This document shows positions 49,132-57,745 of a DNA stretch of 64,000 bases, piece after piece; position 1 is the stretch's first letter, and each line of letters opens with the position of its first letter. The DNA is from Paenibacillus pabuli (GTDB lineage Bacteria; Bacillota; Bacilli; Paenibacillales; Paenibacillaceae): contig NZ_CP073714.1 of NCBI RefSeq assembly GCF_023101145.1, forward strand, positions 4,774,001 through 4,838,000, in the 5' to 3' direction. Position numbers and translations under genes: made by a program. The notes below the pieces were generated by a model, which saw only the letters and a list, made by a program, of their open reading frames with translations, was not told the DNA's origin and did no database searches.

Positions 49132-50589
49132 ATGCCGGTAAAAAGTGGCAAACAGTACATCGAACGTATCGATGCCCAGACAGTCCCGTGTTGGTACAAA
49201 GGAGAGCTTGTTTCCGGAAAACGTTCTGAACATTTTGCGTTTGCAGGTTTGATGGAAACACAAGCGAAGTTGTACGATCTTCAGTCTGATCCACGTTTAA
49301 TCGATACGATGACTTATGCATCTCCTTCTGACGGAAAACCAGTAGGTATGTCCTTTCTGCCTCCAACCAGTGTGGATGACTTGCGAAGACGCCGCGAAGC
49401 AATGAATATTTGGTCAGGGACTCATCATGGTTTTTTGGGAAGATCACCCGATTATATGAACACAGCAATTATGGCCTTTTATACTGGGGCATATATTCTT
49501 GAAGAAGTATCGCCACAATATGCCGAAAATTTGAGAAACTACTATGCCTACTGCCGGGATAATGATATCACCCTCTCCCACGCCTTCATCCAGCCTCATG
49601 CCAGTAAAATTTCCGGACAGTTGGATGAGATCGAAGATGCCATTGCCGCCAAAGTGGTTGATCGGACTGAAGAAGGTCTGATCATTAATGGTGCATTTAT
49701 GATGGCTACTCAGGCCGCTACGTCAGACGAGATACTGGTGTATCCCTCCCCTTCACCGGCACCGTTCGAAGATGAAAATCCGTTCGCTTTTGCCTTCGCT
49801 GTTCCGAATGACCTGCCTGGTATAAGTCTGATCTGCCGGGATACCTATGCAGCCGATTCCAATTTCAACTATCCGCTCAGTTCCAGATATGAAGAGATGG
49901 ACAATATCGTTATTTTCGATCATGTTCTTGTTCCTCATGAACGGATATTTTTTGCTGGTAATGAGGAAATGTCTGGCCGCCTCTTTAGCGGAAGCCATTT
50001 CCACATTCACGCAGGACATCAGGTCATATCCCGATATATTGCCAAAACGGAATTTGTCCTCGGCACAATCCAGTTACTTGCAGATACGCTCGATCAAGCT
50101 GGGGAAACTCACGTAGTGGAGAAAACAGCCCGTATACTTGCCGGCCTTGAATCATTAAAAGCTTTGGCAGTGGCAGCAGAAGCAGGTGCCATAACGGATG
50201 AACGGGGGTTTGTATTACCCGCTCCCAAACCATTAATGGCAGCAAACCTGCTGTACCCCAAGTTGTATCCTGAGATGATTGAAATTTTGCAGCTCTTGGG
50301 TTCCAGCGGCGTAATTATGGTACCTCAGGAAGAAGAATTCCGCTCGGATATTGCATCTTACCTGAATACGTATCTGAGAGGAACCGACATGGAATCCAAG
50401 GAACGCACCGCATTGTTCCGACTAATCTGGGAGCTTGGAGCGGGATCATTCGGAGGCAGACAGACCCAGTTCGAACGGTTCTTTTTTGGCAACACAATCA
50501 CCGTGTCGAACCGGATGTACTCTGCATATTCCGCAGATCAATCGTATCGTCAGCTCGTTCGTGATTTTATTACCAAGACTGGCAAATAA
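49132..50589 (+). CDS. HpaB-type FADH2-dependent aromatic monooxygenase
   Basis: A 485-residue member of the 4-hydroxyphenylacetate 3-monooxygenase/HpaB-HpaH family with an acyl-CoA-dehydrogenase-like fold. It has the conserved N-terminal block KSGKQYIERIDAQ, SHAFIQPHASK near residue 150, GLIINGAFMMATQAATSDE, and the FAD-binding GAGSFGGRQTQFERFFFGN near the C-terminus. Members hydroxylate phenols using reduced FAD from a separate reductase. None is encoded here except the nitroreductase-like protein on the opposite strand. A perfect Fur box upstream implies induction by iron starvation, so it may act on a catechol or siderophore-related substrate. GAGGTGAG precedes the ATG. Confidence 0.92.
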   Translation: MPVKSGKQYIERIDAQTVPCWYKGELVSGKRSEHFAFAGLMETQAKLYDLQSDPRLIDTMTYASPSDGKPVGMSFLPPTSVDDLRRRREAMNIWSGTHHGFLGRSPDYMNTAIMAFYTGAYILEEVSPQYAENLRNYYAYCRDNDITLSHAFIQPHASKISGQLDEIEDAIAAKVVDRTEEGLIINGAFMMATQAATSDEILVYPSPSPAPFEDENPFAFAFAVPNDLPGISLICRDTYAADSNFNYPLSSRYEEMDNIVIFDHVLVPHERIFFAGNEEMSGRLFSGSHFHIHAGHQVISRYIAKTEFVLGTIQLLADTLDQAGETHVVEKTARILAGLESLKALAVAAEAGAITDERGFVLPAPKPLMAANLLYPKLYPEMIEILQLLGSSGVIMVPQEEEFRSDIASYLNTYLRGTDMESKERTALFRLIWELGAGSFGGRQTQFERFFFGNTITVSNRMYSAYSADQSYRQLVRDFITKTGK

Positions 50590-50601
50590 GAATAAGCAAT
50601 C

Positions 50602-50625
50602 ATCATCTCGTTTAAATGAGATGAT
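50602..50625. terminator. Hairpin between convergent genes
   Basis: ATCATCTC (50602-50609) pairs with GAGATGAT (50618-50625), just after the HpaB-type stop and across the stop of the nitroreductase-like gene. Confidence 0.6.
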
Positions 50626-51178
50626 CATAGACCGTCATCAGTTCAGAGGCTGGTCTGCCTGCGTCGGTGTCCCGAAGTGCAGACTGGTCTCCGTAACCGA
50701 TATGAAATACCCCCAATACCTTTTCCTCACTTGTTAAACCCATTAAATTCATAAATACGGGATGCTGTTGGTAATCATTGATCTTCCAGACGGCATTTAA
50801 GCCTTGCTCCGCTGCCAGGATGCAAAAACGTTTGCTCCAGGCTTTTGCAGGCAATAAATGGTCTTCCCTTGCACTTGAAGGGGCGACAACAACCAGATGC
50901 GCCGGAATAGCTTCAGTATATTGATATGTAGCCCAATCCCCGTAGCGATCTGCCAAATGTGGCGGGTAACTCTGTCTGACCGCCTCCAGATACAGCTGGC
51001 GTCCTTCACTGGCGAACAACATAAATCGCCAAGGCTCTGAACTCATCACATATAAAGATGGATCTGCTTCATCCAGCAACCGTCTTATAACCGACTGTGG
51101 CACAGGCAACGGGCTGAATTCACAAGTTCCTGTTCGTTTCTTGCCGCTTGCTGCATCTTGTCTCAAACCGGTAGACAT
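50612..51178 (-). CDS. Nitroreductase-family flavoprotein
   Basis: A 188-residue nitroreductase-like protein. The FMN/NADPH-binding pattern is 'SSEPWRFMLFASEGRQLY' near the N-terminus, with VWKINDYQQHP and EKVLGVFHIGYGD toward the C-terminus. Related enzymes reduce flavins, quinones or nitro compounds. AGGGGGG lies before the ATG. It is the last gene of a Fur-controlled operon with flavodoxin and an unknown protein, and faces the HpaB-type gene. It might supply reduced flavin to that enzyme, but this is inferred. Confidence 0.85.
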   Translation of the reverse strand: MSTGLRQDAASGKKRTGTCEFSPLPVPQSVIRRLLDEADPSLYVMSSEPWRFMLFASEGRQLYLEAVRQSYPPHLADRYGDWATYQYTEAIPAHLVVVAPSSAREDHLLPAKAWSKRFCILAAEQGLNAVWKINDYQQHPVFMNLMGLTSEEKVLGVFHIGYGDQSALRDTDAGRPASELMTVYDHLI

Positions 51179-51231
51179 GGCTCATCCCCCCCTTAATCTG
51201 CACGATAGTTCACATCATCCCTTGTCCTTCT

Positions 51232-52035
51232 TTACATCAGCCAGTTTTTTTTCGGTTCGATCTCACTTCTCCACCGATCCACCTCTTCATGCACTCTGGC
51301 TTTGTCCCTTACCGTAAATTGATCAGATTCCATTATCTCTGCACTCGGAATACTATCCCGAATCAGTCGAATATAATCCATTGAACGAATAAGCGATTGA
51401 CGTCCAGGGATATATCGAATCTTGCGACCTTCGAGTAAACAGTAGATTTCGATCATGCCTGGCAACTTGCCAAAGGCTTCCCAGCAGAAAGCGCTCACCA
51501 TATGCTGGAACGCCTCAACAACGTTTGGATCATGGACAACCATATATTTTTGAATGAGCAGTGAATCCCAGCCTTCTGGCTGCCAAGCTGCCTGGAAGAT
51601 CATAGACAGTTGCATCGACAGGGCAGGAAGTTCTGTTCGCCATTGTTCAAACAAAATGGTCGGATGCTTCAGATCATCGTTCATCGCAATGACAAGGGAC
51701 ATTTCATCCGTAATTTTGTTTTTTACATCCCAATAATGAAGTACCGATTCGAAGCCGGCTGCCTTTCTAGGCCACCACTTTTCGAGTAAATACTGTACAG
51801 GCACTTCTTTGCGCACATCCGGGTCCAAACTGTAAAAAGCATTTACTGCATGGCTGACCGCATATTGTACACGGTGTCTCCATTGCAGCGGAGAGAGCTG
51901 TTCAGCCTCTGGTTCCGGGCGGATGAACCGATGCGGACTGCGCAGCATCTCTTCCAATTTGTAATCTTCAAGCAGCCGTACCGATTCGTCTGGCATTCCC
52001 GGCTGAATAGCTGCCTGAATATTATGTCTTAACAT
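51232..52035 (-). CDS. Unknown protein of the flavodoxin operon
   Basis: A soluble protein of 267 residues without export signal. It has many Trp and Arg residues and a conserved-looking start (LLEDYKLEEMLRSPHRFIRP, QWRHRVQYAVSHAVNAFYSL), then DEMSLVIAMNDDLKHPTILF and a C-terminal YCLLEGRKIRYIPG. No family is recognised with confidence. It lies 6 bases after flavodoxin and 53 bases before the nitroreductase gene, so it is part of the same iron-responsive operon. Confidence 0.75.
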   Translation of the reverse strand: MLRHNIQAAIQPGMPDESVRLLEDYKLEEMLRSPHRFIRPEPEAEQLSPLQWRHRVQYAVSHAVNAFYSLDPDVRKEVPVQYLLEKWWPRKAAGFESVLHYWDVKNKITDEMSLVIAMNDDLKHPTILFEQWRTELPALSMQLSMIFQAAWQPEGWDSLLIQKYMVVHDPNVVEAFQHMVSAFCWEAFGKLPGMIEIYCLLEGRKIRYIPGRQSLIRSMDYIRLIRDSIPSAEIMESDQFTVRDKARVHEEVDRWRSEIEPKKNWLM

Positions 52036-52041
52036 GCGTTC

Positions 52042-52494
52042 TTAGGACACCTGTAATCCAGCAGCAGCGAAACGTTTACCAAAGTCACGGCACGTGTCCT
52101 TCTCCTGCTCCATCGGACTATATTCAATTTTCAGCATCTCTGGAGATACCTCCGCCCCACGTTCCAGCAGCTTTGCAGCCGCAAGATCAACGGCCCCGCA
52201 GTATTGCTCGTAAGAAGTATCCCCGCTTCCGAACACTGCTGCCCTTTTGCCACTAAGATCAAGTTCATCCAGTTCTTCATAAAAATCGAGGAATTCATCT
52301 GGCAGCTCACCGTCTCCCCACGTATATACACCAATGAGAAACCCGTCATAATCAAGTACATCAGATGCATTGCAATCCGTTACGGACTTGAGATCCACTT
52401 CATGCCCACCTTGTTTAATCCCTTCGACGATCAGCTCCGCAATTTCTTCCGTATTTCCTGTCATACTTGCATAAGCCACTAACAATTTAGCCAT
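52042..52494 (-). CDS. Short-chain flavodoxin
   Basis: A 150-residue flavodoxin. The FMN phosphate loop is YASMTGNTEEIAE (residues 7-19), the isoalloxazine loops are in YTWGDGELPDEFLDFYEEL and GSGDTSYEQYCGA. Flavodoxins replace ferredoxin as electron carriers when iron is scarce. It is the first gene of a three-gene operon whose promoter has a Fur box exactly between -35 and -10. Its electrons might serve nitroreductase-like or monooxygenase partners. Confidence 0.95.
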   Translation of the reverse strand: MAKLLVAYASMTGNTEEIAELIVEGIKQGGHEVDLKSVTDCNASDVLDYDGFLIGVYTWGDGELPDEFLDFYEELDELDLSGKRAAVFGSGDTSYEQYCGAVDLAAAKLLERGAEVSPEMLKIEYSPMEQEKDTCRDFGKRFAAAGLQVS

Positions 52495-52564
52495 CTATTT
52501 TTCCCTCACTTTTTATTGTTCATGTCATACTTTTCCTGAAGAAGTAACATTAGAATTTATCAAA

Positions 52565-52594
52565 ATCATATGTGATAATGATTATCATTGTCAA
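52565..52594 (-). promoter_or_regulatory. Sigma-A promoter of the flavodoxin operon with Fur box in the spacer
   Basis: On the minus strand TTGACA (52594-52589) is 18 bases from TATGAT (52570-52565). The perfect Fur consensus TGATAATGATTATCA occupies 52573-52587 inside the spacer. Fur binding must block RNA polymerase directly. Confidence 0.88.
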
Positions 52595-52658
52595 ATTAAA
52601 TTTTCAATCGGTTTCCACTTCAGTATATGGTGATGGAGCAAATTCAACACCATAATTA

Positions 52659-52709
52659 GGCACTGTACCCTTTCAGGCCCTACCACAACTGGCGTACAGG
52701 CCCTTTTTT
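52659..52709 (+). terminator. Terminator-like hairpin before the methyltransferase gene
   Basis: GGCACTGTAC (52659-52668) pairs with GTACAGGCC (52694-52702) with one bulged base, followed by six T residues. No plus-strand gene ends here. It is therefore either an attenuator in the methyltransferase leader or incidental. Confidence 0.45.
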
Positions 52710-52756
52710 GTTGTACAATAGTATCCAAATGACTTTTGAAGGATGGATAAATCATT

Positions 52757-53620
52757 ATGTACGTAGCAAAGAACTGGAAGGACTATGAAGTAATCGATAC
52801 AGGAGGCGGCGAAAAGCTGGAGCGTTGGGGCGATGTTATCTTGCGCAGACCCGATCCACAGATTATTTGGCCCCTTGAAAAAGAAACCAATGAATGGCGC
52901 CAGGTTCACGGTCATTATCACCGCAGTTCTTCGGGCGGCGGCAGCTGGGATATGAAAAAACCGATCCCGGAACGCTGGACCATCGGATACGAGAACCTGA
53001 AATTTCATATTAAACCAACCAGCTTCAAACATACCGGTCTGTTCCCTGAACAAGCGGCTAACTGGAGCTGGATGATGGATAAAATCGCAGGGGCAGGTCG
53101 TCCCATCTCTGTACTAAACCTGTTTGCTTATACAGGCGGTGCAACGGTTGCTGCTGCTTATGCCGGAGCTTCAGTTGTTCACGTGGATGCCGCTAAGGGC
53201 ATGGTACAGTGGGCCAAAGAGAATGTTCAATTATCCGGCCTTGCGGATCGCCCTGTTCGTTTCATTACAGATGATGTATTCAAATTTGTACAGCGCGAAC
53301 AGCGTCGCGGCAATCGGTATGACGCGATTATTATGGACCCGCCTTCCTATGGCCGAGGCCCTAACGGAGAGACATGGAAGCTGGAAGAGAACCTCTACCC
53401 TTTCCTGAAATCATGTATGGAAATTTTGTCGGATAACCCACTATTCATGTTGGTCAATTCCTATACAACCGGGATTTCCTCTACCGTTCTGCGCAACATG
53501 CTGACAATGACGATGTCTGCCCAATACGGCGGTCAAATTACGGCAGGCGAAATTGGTCTTCCAATTACCCGCAGTGGTCTGGATCTGCCATGCGGCATTT
53601 TGGGCCGCTGGGAGTCTTGA
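52757..53620 (+). CDS. Class I SAM-dependent methyltransferase (RlmI/RlmK-like)
   Basis: A 287-residue methyltransferase. The SAM-binding motif is VLNLFAYTGGATVAAAYAGA with VDAAKGMVQWAKENVQLSG, and the catalytic-site motif is IIMDPPSYGRGPNG. The similarity to the C-terminal half of rRNA cytosine-C5 methyltransferases of the RlmI type points to ribosomal RNA as substrate, but it lacks the N-terminal PUA domain. The stop codon overlaps the start of the RluA gene as TGATG. Two RNA-modifying enzymes are thus translationally coupled. Confidence 0.9.
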   Translation: MYVAKNWKDYEVIDTGGGEKLERWGDVILRRPDPQIIWPLEKETNEWRQVHGHYHRSSSGGGSWDMKKPIPERWTIGYENLKFHIKPTSFKHTGLFPEQAANWSWMMDKIAGAGRPISVLNLFAYTGGATVAAAYAGASVVHVDAAKGMVQWAKENVQLSGLADRPVRFITDDVFKFVQREQRRGNRYDAIIMDPPSYGRGPNGETWKLEENLYPFLKSCMEILSDNPLFMLVNSYTTGISSTVLRNMLTMTMSAQYGGQITAGEIGLPITRSGLDLPCGILGRWES

Positions 53621-54354
53621 TGATGTCCGAATTTTCGCAAGGAACCGGTAATATCCCGATTCTGTTTGAAGACAATCATCTGTTAGGCATTACAAAGCCG
53701 GTCAATGTACCTACACAGGAAGATGCATCAGGAGATCCGGATTTGCTTACACTGCTCAAACAGGATTTAAAAGAGCGGTATAACAAACCTGGCAACGTTT
53801 ATCTCGGACTGGTGCATCGACTTGACCGCCCCGTTGGTGGTGCGATGATTTTTGCCAAAACATCAAAAGCTGCATCACGATTATCCGAGACGGTTCGGGG
53901 ACGTCATTTCCGCAAAATATATGCGGCAGTTGTACATGGAAAATTGCCTGCACAGCATGGGACGTTAAAACATACGCTGCTGAAAGACGGAAGTACCAAT
54001 ACCGTCTCCGTTGTGCCCAAGGGTACAGCTGGCGGTAAAGATGCCGTTTTGGATTACCGTGTCATCGGCGAGACCGACCGTTATAGTCTGGTTCATATTG
54101 AGCTGCACACTGGCAGATCTCATCAGATTCGGGTGCAAATGAAAGAAATCGGCTGCCCACTGTTCGGAGATCAGAAGTACGGTGCAGGTGTAAATAAACC
54201 CGGACAACAGATTGCTCTCTGGTCTGCCATCGCAGCTTTTCCTCACCCGGTAACGAAGGAAGAAATTATCCTTCAATCCCTGCCTCCCCGTGAATTCCCA
54301 TGGGCAGAGTGGCCGGCTGCTGTGTATGATCAAGCATTTAAAACAGAACAGTAA
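53620..54354 (+). CDS. RluA-family RNA pseudouridine synthase
   Basis: The enzyme isomerises uridine to pseudouridine in rRNA or tRNA. The 244-residue product has no S4 domain and carries the catalytic motif HRLDRPVGGAMIFAKT (catalytic Asp in RLDR), with RSHQIRVQMKEIG and FGDQKYG further on. The start ATG at 53620 overlaps the methyltransferase stop (TGATG), with GGGAG five bases upstream. The target nucleotide is not predictable. Confidence 0.93.
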   Translation: MMSEFSQGTGNIPILFEDNHLLGITKPVNVPTQEDASGDPDLLTLLKQDLKERYNKPGNVYLGLVHRLDRPVGGAMIFAKTSKAASRLSETVRGRHFRKIYAAVVHGKLPAQHGTLKHTLLKDGSTNTVSVVPKGTAGGKDAVLDYRVIGETDRYSLVHIELHTGRSHQIRVQMKEIGCPLFGDQKYGAGVNKPGQQIALWSAIAAFPHPVTKEEIILQSLPPREFPWAEWPAAVYDQAFKTEQ

Positions 54355-54402
54355 TCGATATATTTAAAATAATCATTCCCAGGATCAGATCAATCTGACC
54401 CT

Positions 54403-54443
54403 AAACCGTGTCATCCAGATTCAGTATCTGAATGGCACGGTTT
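54403..54443 (+). terminator. Terminator of the methyltransferase-RluA operon
   Basis: AAACCGTG pairs with CACGGTTT (54436-54443), with an internal ATTCAGTATCTGAAT hairpin and six T residues following. Confidence 0.85.
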
Positions 54444-54474
54444 TTTACTCAAATGGAAAGGAAGACCCACTAAT

Positions 54475-54819
54475 ATGACACCGTTTACGAAGCAGGTCGT
54501 TGCCATCATCGCAGCAATTCCTGAGGGAAAAGTCATGACGTATGGACAGATTGCCGCTCATGCAGGCAGCCCTAGAGCTGCCAGACAGGTTGTACGCATA
54601 CTGCACTCCATGAGCCGGAAGGAGCGACTTCCCTGGCACCGCGTCGTCAACGCCAAAGGTCTAATCTCCATTCCCGATGAGCATTCACGACTGATGCAGG
54701 AGACAGAGCTCATTAGCGAAGGTGTTGAATTTCAGATGGATGGAAGCATCAACCTCAGACTCTTCGGTCATGATCCGGGTCCTGACTTTCTCCTTGATCC
54801 ATCGACCGACGAAAAATAA
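54475..54819 (+). CDS. Alkyltransferase-like protein (ATL), DNA repair
   Basis: A 114-residue protein of the O6-alkylguanine-DNA alkyltransferase fold. It has the DNA-binding helix and arginine-finger region MTYGQIAAHAGSPRAARQV and the active-site motif PWHRVV. The Cys of PCHRVV is replaced by Trp, which defines ATL proteins. They cannot transfer the alkyl group but flag O6-alkylguanine lesions for nucleotide excision repair. GGAAAGGAAG precedes the ATG. The gene appears monocistronic. Confidence 0.92.
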   Translation: MTPFTKQVVAIIAAIPEGKVMTYGQIAAHAGSPRAARQVVRILHSMSRKERLPWHRVVNAKGLISIPDEHSRLMQETELISEGVEFQMDGSINLRLFGHDPGPDFLLDPSTDEK

Positions 54820-54833
54820 AGTCAACACAAGGC

Positions 54834-54887
54834 ATAACCAAAAGAGAGTTCAAGCAGTGTGATCTGCCTGAACTCTCTTTTGGTTAT
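54834..54887. terminator. Strong bidirectional terminator
   Basis: Arms of about 24 bases (54834-54857 and the complement up to 54887) with one mismatch, between the convergent ATL and MFS genes. Confidence 0.9.
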
Positions 54888-54934
54888 ATAAGACCTATAT
54901 TAATTCATTAATAATAACAAAAATCTAGTTTGAC

Positions 54935-56446
54935 TTAAGCTGTTGCATTCACTTTTTGTTGCTCCGTTGTTACTGGTTCAGTAGCCGGTTTTGTTTTACG
55001 GATAAAGAACGCCAGCAGGAGAGCAACTACAGTCATCGCAGTTGCTACGACAAACGCATAGTTTACACCATAGATTGTTGCATCAGCGGTAGCATTCAGC
55101 ATCGCAGCCTTATCATCTGGAGAGATTTGGCCTGCTGCTAAAGTATCTGCCAAATGGGATTTAAGTTTGCTACTCATAATCGTAACGAGAATCGCAGTAC
55201 CAATCGCCCCAGCAACCGTACGCAATGTGTTGGACATCGCTGTACCATGCGCATTCAGGCGCTGTGGAAGCTGATTCAGACCTGCTGTTTGAATTGGCAT
55301 CATCAACATCGACATACCGAACATACGGGCTGTGTAGATAAACATCATGTAGCCATATGTAGTGTCGATCGTCAGGCGGCTGAGCCCCCAAGTTGTAATA
55401 GCGGTAATGGCAAGACCCGCAACGGACAACCAGCGTGCACCAACTTTATCGAAGATGCGACCTGTAATTGGAGACATAATCCCCATCAGGATGGCGCCCG
55501 GCATCATCAGCAAACCAGATTCAATCGGTGTGAAATGGCGAATATTTTGTAAGAAAATTGGAAGCAAAATCATACCGGCGAACATCGCCATCGTAACAAG
55601 CATGTTAATGATCGTTGTTAATGTATACATATTGTATTTGAAAATACGGAACTCCAAAAGCGGATGATCGGTTGTCATCTGTCTAATAACAAACAGAACC
55701 AGGGAAATGGCCCCTACGACCAGACATGCGATAACAATTGCACTGCCCCATCCGTCTGTACCTGCATCACTGAAGCCGTACAACAAGCTACCAAAACCGA
55801 GTGTGGATAAAATAACACCTGGATAGTCCAATTTAGGTTTGGATTGACGTGTTACATTTTTGACAAAAGCAATACCGATGGCAGTGGCAATAACGGAGAA
55901 TGGCAAAATGATATAGAACAACAGTCTCCAGGAATAATGTTCAACCACATAACCTGACAGTGTTGGCCCTATGGCCGGAGCGAGAATCATCGCGATCCCC
56001 ATCGTACCCATAGCCTGACCACGCTTCTCAATCGGGAAGATCGTCAAGAATACAACCGTCATCAGAGGCATCAGAATACCTGCACCTGCTGCTTGAATAA
56101 CACGACCTACCATCAGAATACCAAAGTTCGGACTTAAACCACAGACCAAGGTTCCTAATGTAAATAGCGTCATGGCTGTAATAAAAATTTGACGTGTCGA
56201 GAATTTGGCAATCAGATATGCCGTAACCGGGATCAAGACACCATTGACGAGCATATAACCCGTAGTTAACCATTGTGCTTTATTCGCTCCGATACCCAGG
56301 TCCTCCATAATTTTAGGAAGAGCTACGTTCATCAACGTTTGGTTCAGGAAGGCGACGAATGCACCGATTAACAATGCGGCCACAATCGGGCCTTTCTTAA
56401 TGTTGTCCATCGCTGAGGATGGCGCTGCTGCTGCAGTAGTACTCAT
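54935..56446 (-). CDS. DHA2-family (EmrB/QacA) multidrug MFS transporter
   Basis: The 503-residue transporter has 14 predicted membrane helices. VALPKIMEDLGIGANKAQWL opens the family signature, and the motif C region GPTLSGYVVEHYSWRLLF and the helix-7 block are present. DHA2 transporters export drugs in exchange for protons. Its start overlaps the MarR gene stop by 4 bases (ATGA), so it is coupled to its probable repressor. Confidence 0.94.
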   Translation of the reverse strand: MSTTAAAAPSSAMDNIKKGPIVAALLIGAFVAFLNQTLMNVALPKIMEDLGIGANKAQWLTTGYMLVNGVLIPVTAYLIAKFSTRQIFITAMTLFTLGTLVCGLSPNFGILMVGRVIQAAGAGILMPLMTVVFLTIFPIEKRGQAMGTMGIAMILAPAIGPTLSGYVVEHYSWRLLFYIILPFSVIATAIGIAFVKNVTRQSKPKLDYPGVILSTLGFGSLLYGFSDAGTDGWGSAIVIACLVVGAISLVLFVIRQMTTDHPLLEFRIFKYNMYTLTTIINMLVTMAMFAGMILLPIFLQNIRHFTPIESGLLMMPGAILMGIMSPITGRIFDKVGARWLSVAGLAITAITTWGLSRLTIDTTYGYMMFIYTARMFGMSMLMMPIQTAGLNQLPQRLNAHGTAMSNTLRTVAGAIGTAILVTIMSSKLKSHLADTLAAGQISPDDKAAMLNATADATIYGVNYAFVVATAMTVVALLLAFFIRKTKPATEPVTTEQQKVNATA

Positions 56447-56889
56447 TGGTTGTTCATCTCTCTTCCTTCTAACTTTTCAATCATTTGATTATGAATTCTT
56501 AGCAGGTGCTCAAGGTCTTCCTTCGGGATCTCCAGAATGGGTGACACACGCTCCATCCACAAACGGTGTGTTTCCTGCTGGGCCTGTTCCCCTTTGTCCG
56601 TAATCTGAAGCTTTACGGATCGGCGGTCTGAGTCGGAACGTGTTCGAACAATGTACTCACCCTTGACCAAACGCTCCACCACAGCGCTCATCGAGCTGCT
56701 GCCCATATGACATAGCTCAGCCACTTCATTGATACCAATCGAGGGGCGCTCTCTCAAAATAGATAACACCATAAATTGAATCGAAGTGAGCTCAATTTCC
56801 TTGTTTTCATTCCAGAATGCCCGAAAGAGCATTTGATTGACCTGCCGAAACGAATTAATAATGTAAAATACTTCGTATGTGTCAGACAT
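56443..56889 (-). CDS. MarR-family regulator of the drug-efflux operon
   Basis: The product is 148 residues with a winged helix-turn-helix (INEVAELCHMGSSSMSAVVERLVKGEYIV, wing RTRSDSDRRSVKLQIT). It is translated with the EmrB-type transporter, a common repressor-pump arrangement, and a perfect palindrome in its promoter is the probable operator. ATG 56889 is chosen because GGGTGA lies 4-5 bases upstream. The inducer is unknown. Confidence 0.92.
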   Translation of the reverse strand: MSDTYEVFYIINSFRQVNQMLFRAFWNENKEIELTSIQFMVLSILRERPSIGINEVAELCHMGSSSMSAVVERLVKGEYIVRTRSDSDRRSVKLQITDKGEQAQQETHRLWMERVSPILEIPKEDLEHLLRIHNQMIEKLEGREMNNQ

Positions 56890-56918
56890 TAATTCACCCT
56901 TTTTACTTATGGAATATA

Positions 56919-56938
56919 ATATTTCGTACACGAAATAT
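56919..56938 (-). promoter_or_regulatory. Probable MarR operator
   Basis: ATATTTCG-TACA-CGAAATAT is an 8-bp perfect inverted repeat with a 4-base centre, 30-49 bases before the MarR start and overlapping the expected promoter. Confidence 0.7.
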
Positions 56939-57063
56939 CAGGGGAACAATTACTTATTATAACAAAAATATTTACATAGTCAACTCTTTACATATAAAAT
57001 TTTAGAATTTATTCTCAGTCCTCCAGAGCAGGCAAAAATCTTCAAATTACACTATAAATAAAA

Positions 57064-57112
57064 AATAACCACAGTCCTCCTGCAATGTTTTAGCAAGAGT
57101 TCCATGGTTATT
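57064..57112 (-). terminator. Terminator after the second MarR gene
   Basis: AATAACCA (57064-57071) pairs with TGGTTATT (57105-57112), followed by a T-rich run on the minus strand. Confidence 0.55.
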
Positions 57113-57135
57113 ATTATTCGCACATCCCTCGTCAA

Positions 57136-57573
57136 TTAAGATGTGGATAAGGCATGCTCTTTTGTTTTTTGCGTCGTCATTTTGCCTAGTAGATATACCA
57201 GTAATTGCTGGTTATGCATTGAAATGTTGCTGAGGAGCGAATTCATAAATTCATTGCGAATTGTGATTCCTCGTTCAGTCTCCATGCGTCCCTTATCAGA
57301 TAAGGATACCCATACAATTCGTCGATCCTGATCATCCCGATCCCGGCGAATCAGACCGTTTTTCTCCATACGATCCAACAACATCGTTACTGCTGCGGGT
57401 GTTGTAGCCAGAAAAGGAATCAGATCGGATGGTTTCATCTTCTCGTGATCCTCAAGAACCTCCAGTACGGCCAGCTGCGCCTCTGTTAACGACGGTGCCA
57501 GCTCATGATCCATATGCAGCTTGTAGTCCTTGGTCAGCTTCGACCAGCACTTGGCAAAATCGGAATTATACAT
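57136..57573 (-). CDS. MarR-family regulator
   Basis: A 145-residue winged-helix regulator (MKPSDLIPFLATTPAAVTMLLDRMEKNGLIRRDRDDQDRRIV). ATG 57573 lies 9 bases after GAGGAG; a more distal start codon at 57606 would lie in front of the ribosome site. It has its own terminator and no coupled effector gene, and it is not a close copy of the MarR protein at 56443-56889. Target unknown. Confidence 0.88.
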   Translation of the reverse strand: MYNSDFAKCWSKLTKDYKLHMDHELAPSLTEAQLAVLEVLEDHEKMKPSDLIPFLATTPAAVTMLLDRMEKNGLIRRDRDDQDRRIVWVSLSDKGRMETERGITIRNEFMNSLLSNISMHNQQLLVYLLGKMTTQKTKEHALSTS

Positions 57574-57745
57574 CTTGAATCGCTCCTCTCTGCAACGGGT
57601 TATCACTTCACCTGCTTAAGTTTTCGCCCTTCAAAGCCGCATTCCTGCTGCCTTTTTTCAATTTCCCAGCGATCGACCGTAATCGACGAAGGTTGTTAAA
57701 CTTCGCATGGAGACCCTCTTTTAATCCGCGTTCGAACAACAAAAT

